From positions 1-64,000 of the forward strand of contig JACKNX010000008.1 of the NCBI GenBank assembly GCA_024234635.1: a stretch of DNA of 64,000 bases, written 5' to 3'. Positions 61,866 to 64,000 of this stretch are shown piece after piece. Source of the DNA: Pseudomonadales bacterium (lineage in GTDB: Bacteria; Pseudomonadota; Gammaproteobacteria; Pseudomonadales; Azotimanducaceae). Both the position numbers and the translations under genes were made by a program. Positions within the stretch are counted from its first letter, which is position 1. The number at the start of each line of letters is the position of its first letter. The notes beneath the pieces are model-generated. The model searched no databases and was not told the DNA's origin. It saw nothing but the letters and a program-made list of their open reading frames with translations.

Positions 61866-62414
61866 ATGCTGATCAAACTGTTGAAGTGGCTTGTCGGACT
61901 GGTGGCGGTGGCAGGTTTGTGTCTGGGCGCGACCGTGCTGGTTCTGCGTTTCGGCGACGGTCCTACCGGCATGATTGCCGGTGGCGCGTTCACCACCGGC
62001 GAACCCTGGCAGGGCGACGAACCGGACTGGTCATTCCTGACCGACCGGCAGGAAGTGGAATTCCAGCTGCTCGATCCCGAACGCTCCCGCACCACCTGGA
62101 TCGTCGCCCACGAGGGGCGTATCTACATTCCCAGCGGCTACATGACCAGCGCCCTCGGCAAGTTGTGGAAACAGTGGCCGCCAGAGGCGGAGAAGGATGG
62201 CCGGGCAATTCTGCGCGTCGACGGCAGACTTTATCCCAGGAGGCTGGTGCGCATTCAGGAGTCGCCTGCGCTGCCGGCGATCATCAGCGAGCTGCAACGG
62301 AAATATCTCGGCGGTCTGGGGCCGGACGGTGTTGCGAGCGACGACATCATCCGCAGCGGACTGGACCAGGTAAAGAGCGGCTCGCTGTGGGTATTCGAGC
62401 TCGCGCCAAGATAG
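61866..62414 (+). CDS. hypothetical membrane-anchored protein
   Basis: 182-residue protein with one N-terminal helix (LLKWLVGLVAVAGLCLGATVLVL) and a soluble part outside with a beta-rich sequence (VEFQLLDPERSRTTWIVAHEGRIYIPSGY). The TTWIV-EG-IYIP pattern recalls split-barrel nitroreductase-like folds, but I cannot assign it. GGGAGAAGGA is a strong ribosome site before ATG 61866. Monocistronic; convergent with the PIG-L gene. Function unknown. Confidence 0.7.
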   Translation: MLIKLLKWLVGLVAVAGLCLGATVLVLRFGDGPTGMIAGGAFTTGEPWQGDEPDWSFLTDRQEVEFQLLDPERSRTTWIVAHEGRIYIPSGYMTSALGKLWKQWPPEAEKDGRAILRVDGRLYPRRLVRIQESPALPAIISELQRKYLGGLGPDGVASDDIIRSGLDQVKSGSLWVFELAPR

Positions 62415-62438
62415 GACATGGTCCACCTGCCGCGAAGA

Positions 62439-63275
62439 TCAATCGCCAAGAACCAGTCGCCTGACCCGACGCGCGCACCGCAGCAACAACGATGGTGGTG
62501 GCAGGCGGGGACGTTGCCACACAGCGTTGTCGACATTGATGAAGTTCACGGGAAACGTTGCACCGGGCACCGAACCAGCTCCCTCTCCTGGAGCAAACCG
62601 GGCCATGCATTCATTTTCGAACCACCTGTAATCGTCGAAGGGCCAGGTCCAGCATCCCAGCCGACGGTAGAGTGCTTCGATGTCGGCTACCGATTCGGGC
62701 GACGTCGGGGCGCTCTCATAGAGTAGTTTCCGACCGGCAAGCGTGCGCGCCATGAGTGCCGCTGAACGATCGCTGGCGTAGTTGTCAAACCAGACTTCGA
62801 ACCCGCATTCTTCGCCGAGCGCCGTTACCACGCGGTGTACCTGCACGTGCTCCTCATGCCCGTACTCACCCCAGGGATTATGTGTGATGACAACGGGCGC
62901 CTCCTGCAGAAGATCTCGCAACCGCTCATGAAGAGTGATGGCATTCTGCCGATAGAGGTCTGGATTGAACGCCGGAAGAACAGGACGCTCACCGGTGCCA
63001 CCGAGCACCAGACCCGAGGGACTGGCTTGCGGATACCGCCAGTCCGCGGCAAGGAAACCCATGGATTCCGTAAGCCCCAGAAAGACGGCGTTCTCCAGTG
63101 GAAATACGGCTTCTACCGCTCTGCGAGCGTCCGTGCAGGCTTCGTCTCCCGGCGTTGCGAGGTAACAGATGACAACCTTGCTTACCCGCCGTACCAGCGA
63201 ACTGAACCACAGGATCTCATCGTCCGGATGCGCCACGACCAGCACCGCATCAGCAAGCCGGCTATGCACACCCAT
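62439..63275 (-). CDS. PIG-L family deacetylase
   Basis: 278-residue zinc-dependent N-deacetylase of the PIG-L/LmbE type. Zn motif AHPDDE at about residues 17-22 and the second His motif HNPWGEYGHEEHVQVHR (in part: GEYGHEEH) are both present. It acts on N-acetyl sugars or related conjugates. Overlaps the upstream glycosyltransferase by 14 bases and has GAGGTG seven bases before ATG 63275; the open frame upstream is not coding. Together they suggest a surface glycan or glycolipid gene cluster that continues to the right. Confidence 0.87.
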   Translation of the reverse strand: MGVHSRLADAVLVVAHPDDEILWFSSLVRRVSKVVICYLATPGDEACTDARRAVEAVFPLENAVFLGLTESMGFLAADWRYPQASPSGLVLGGTGERPVLPAFNPDLYRQNAITLHERLRDLLQEAPVVITHNPWGEYGHEEHVQVHRVVTALGEECGFEVWFDNYASDRSAALMARTLAGRKLLYESAPTSPESVADIEALYRRLGCWTWPFDDYRWFENECMARFAPGEGAGSVPGATFPVNFINVDNAVWQRPRLPPPSLLLRCARRVRRLVLGD

Positions 63276-64000
63276 CAAGCAGCACCTCATCAACAAACGC
63301 ATCAAATGCCTGACCGAACGACTCCCGTGTGTGACGTTCACGCACGAATCCCCACACGGCCCGCGAGCGTGCATATAGTTGATCCGCAGGTTCGCTGGCC
63401 AGCGCGCGGACCACGGCCCGTATCGTCTCAACCGAATTGTCCTCGAGAATGACGCCCGCTTCCCCGACGTCGACGCTTGCTTCATACGAGACAATCGGCA
63501 CAAGCGCTGCATGCATGCAGGTAACCGCACTGCCGCCTCCCCCTTCGGAGGCAGTGGGGTAGACAAGACCGACGCAGCGTTGGCAGATGTCTTGGAACTC
63601 CCGCGATGCCACATCCACCCATCCAACCGCATGAATGTTGGGTGTGTGGAACAGTTCCTGATCGAACGCGGTAAGAAACGCCGGTTCATCATCAAAAGGA
63701 CCACACACCGTCAACTCGAACTCCGGCATCCCTGCAAACGCCTCCAAAACGAGATCCAGCCCTTTGTGCACAAAACCGCTGCTGCCGAACCACAGGAAAC
63801 TGCGGCGCACCGCATCGAAGTCCTTTTCCGAGGGAAACGGGTAAACCTCGGGAACCGAAATGGGTATCCGGTGGATCGGCTTGCCGGCGTAGGCATAGCT
63901 GTCGATGGTGAACACGTTTCCCAGAATGGTGGCGAGGTCGGCATACTCCAATGCCCAGTTGGCCTCCACCATCTTGATATTCTCGAGCGCCACACCGCGC
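63262..64000 (-). CDS. glycosyltransferase group 1, truncated by window edge
   Basis: C-terminal 246 codons of a GT4-type glycosyltransferase; the frame stays open to the right edge, so the N-terminus is missing. The second Rossmann half is visible: FLWFGSSGFVHKGLDLVLEAFAGMPEFELTVCGPF (in part: FVHKGLDLVLEAF), then YPTASEGGGGSAVTCMHAALVPIVS, the E-x7-E-like region of the family in which the first Glu is seen. It transfers a sugar from a nucleotide donor. Coupled to the PIG-L deacetylase. Confidence 0.85.
   Translation of the reverse strand, partial: RGVALENIKMVEANWALEYADLATILGNVFTIDSYAYAGKPIHRIPISVPEVYPFPSEKDFDAVRRSFLWFGSSGFVHKGLDLVLEAFAGMPEFELTVCGPFDDEPAFLTAFDQELFHTPNIHAVGWVDVASREFQDICQRCVGLVYPTASEGGGGSAVTCMHAALVPIVSYEASVDVGEAGVILEDNSVETIRAVVRALASEPADQLYARSRAVWGFVRERHTRESFGQAFDAFVDEVLLDGCA

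Overview
This is a GC-rich, densely packed bacterial chromosome segment with many ATGA/TGATG gene overlaps. The mix of families suggests a free-living, respiring gammaproteobacterium, a lineage call that is inference only: E. coli-type ArgG and SpeA, bifunctional glutathionylspermidine synthetase/amidase, a YbdG-type mechanosensitive channel, OmpW, a YfiR/YfiN-like pair, and many acyl-CoA and xenobiotic-type enzymes. No rRNA, tRNA, prophage or CRISPR was seen.

Layout. 0-12.5 kb is catabolic: a TSUP exporter, a nitroreductase, an HpcH/HpaI aldolase coupled to a sucrase/ferredoxin-like protein, a tightly coupled MmgE/PrpD - MaoC - MaoC set followed by a malyl-CoA-lyase-like gene, an MFS carrier, an ABC-F ATPase, an acyl-CoA dehydrogenase and a VOC protein. 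12.5-21.8 kb carries a ferredoxin, a YbdG-like channel, a TauD-type dioxygenase, lipoproteins, two cytochromes c, OmpW, a phasin-like protein, universal stress proteins, a TraR/DksA zinc-finger protein and CinA.

21.8-36.2 kb looks like an oxygen-response island. A minus-strand operon encodes a globin, a FixL-like kinase with a haem-ligand His and distal Arg in its PAS domain, a FixJ-like regulator, a receiver whose phosphoacceptor Asp is Glu, and a hemerythrin. Divergently lie a universal stress protein and a DUF4010 membrane protein, then the complete cbb3 oxidase locus ccoNOQP-ccoG-(small ORF)-ccoI-ccoS plus a coupled Yip1-family gene, closed by a terminator and followed by an HDOD protein. 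The likely logic is sensing of O2/NO by haem and diiron proteins next to the high-affinity oxidase; the regulatory link is inferred.

36.4-41.6 kb holds a TonB receptor - YfiR - CHASE8/HAMP/PAS/GGDEF/EAL operon; the receptor has a CxxCH haem c motif. 41.9-49.1 kb groups glutathionylspermidine synthetase, argG, a REP-associated (RAYT) transposase and speA, with three arrays of related GGACACAC-core repeats between and around them. 49.4-64 kb contains a SIMPL protein, membrane and DUF2164 proteins, VOC, TraB/GumN, EthD-like, luciferase-like oxidoreductase, an acyl-CoA ligase, an M15-like lipoprotein, modBC without an adjacent modA behind a P450 and a CxxC protein, and, at the right edge, a PIG-L deacetylase with a truncated glycosyltransferase.

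The most promising undescribed elements are the RAYT/repeat system around the arginine-polyamine genes, the haem/diiron gas-sensing operon with its Glu receiver, the CxxCH-bearing TonB receptor, the small ORF at the fixH position, and the MmgE-MaoC-MaoC-lyase pathway.
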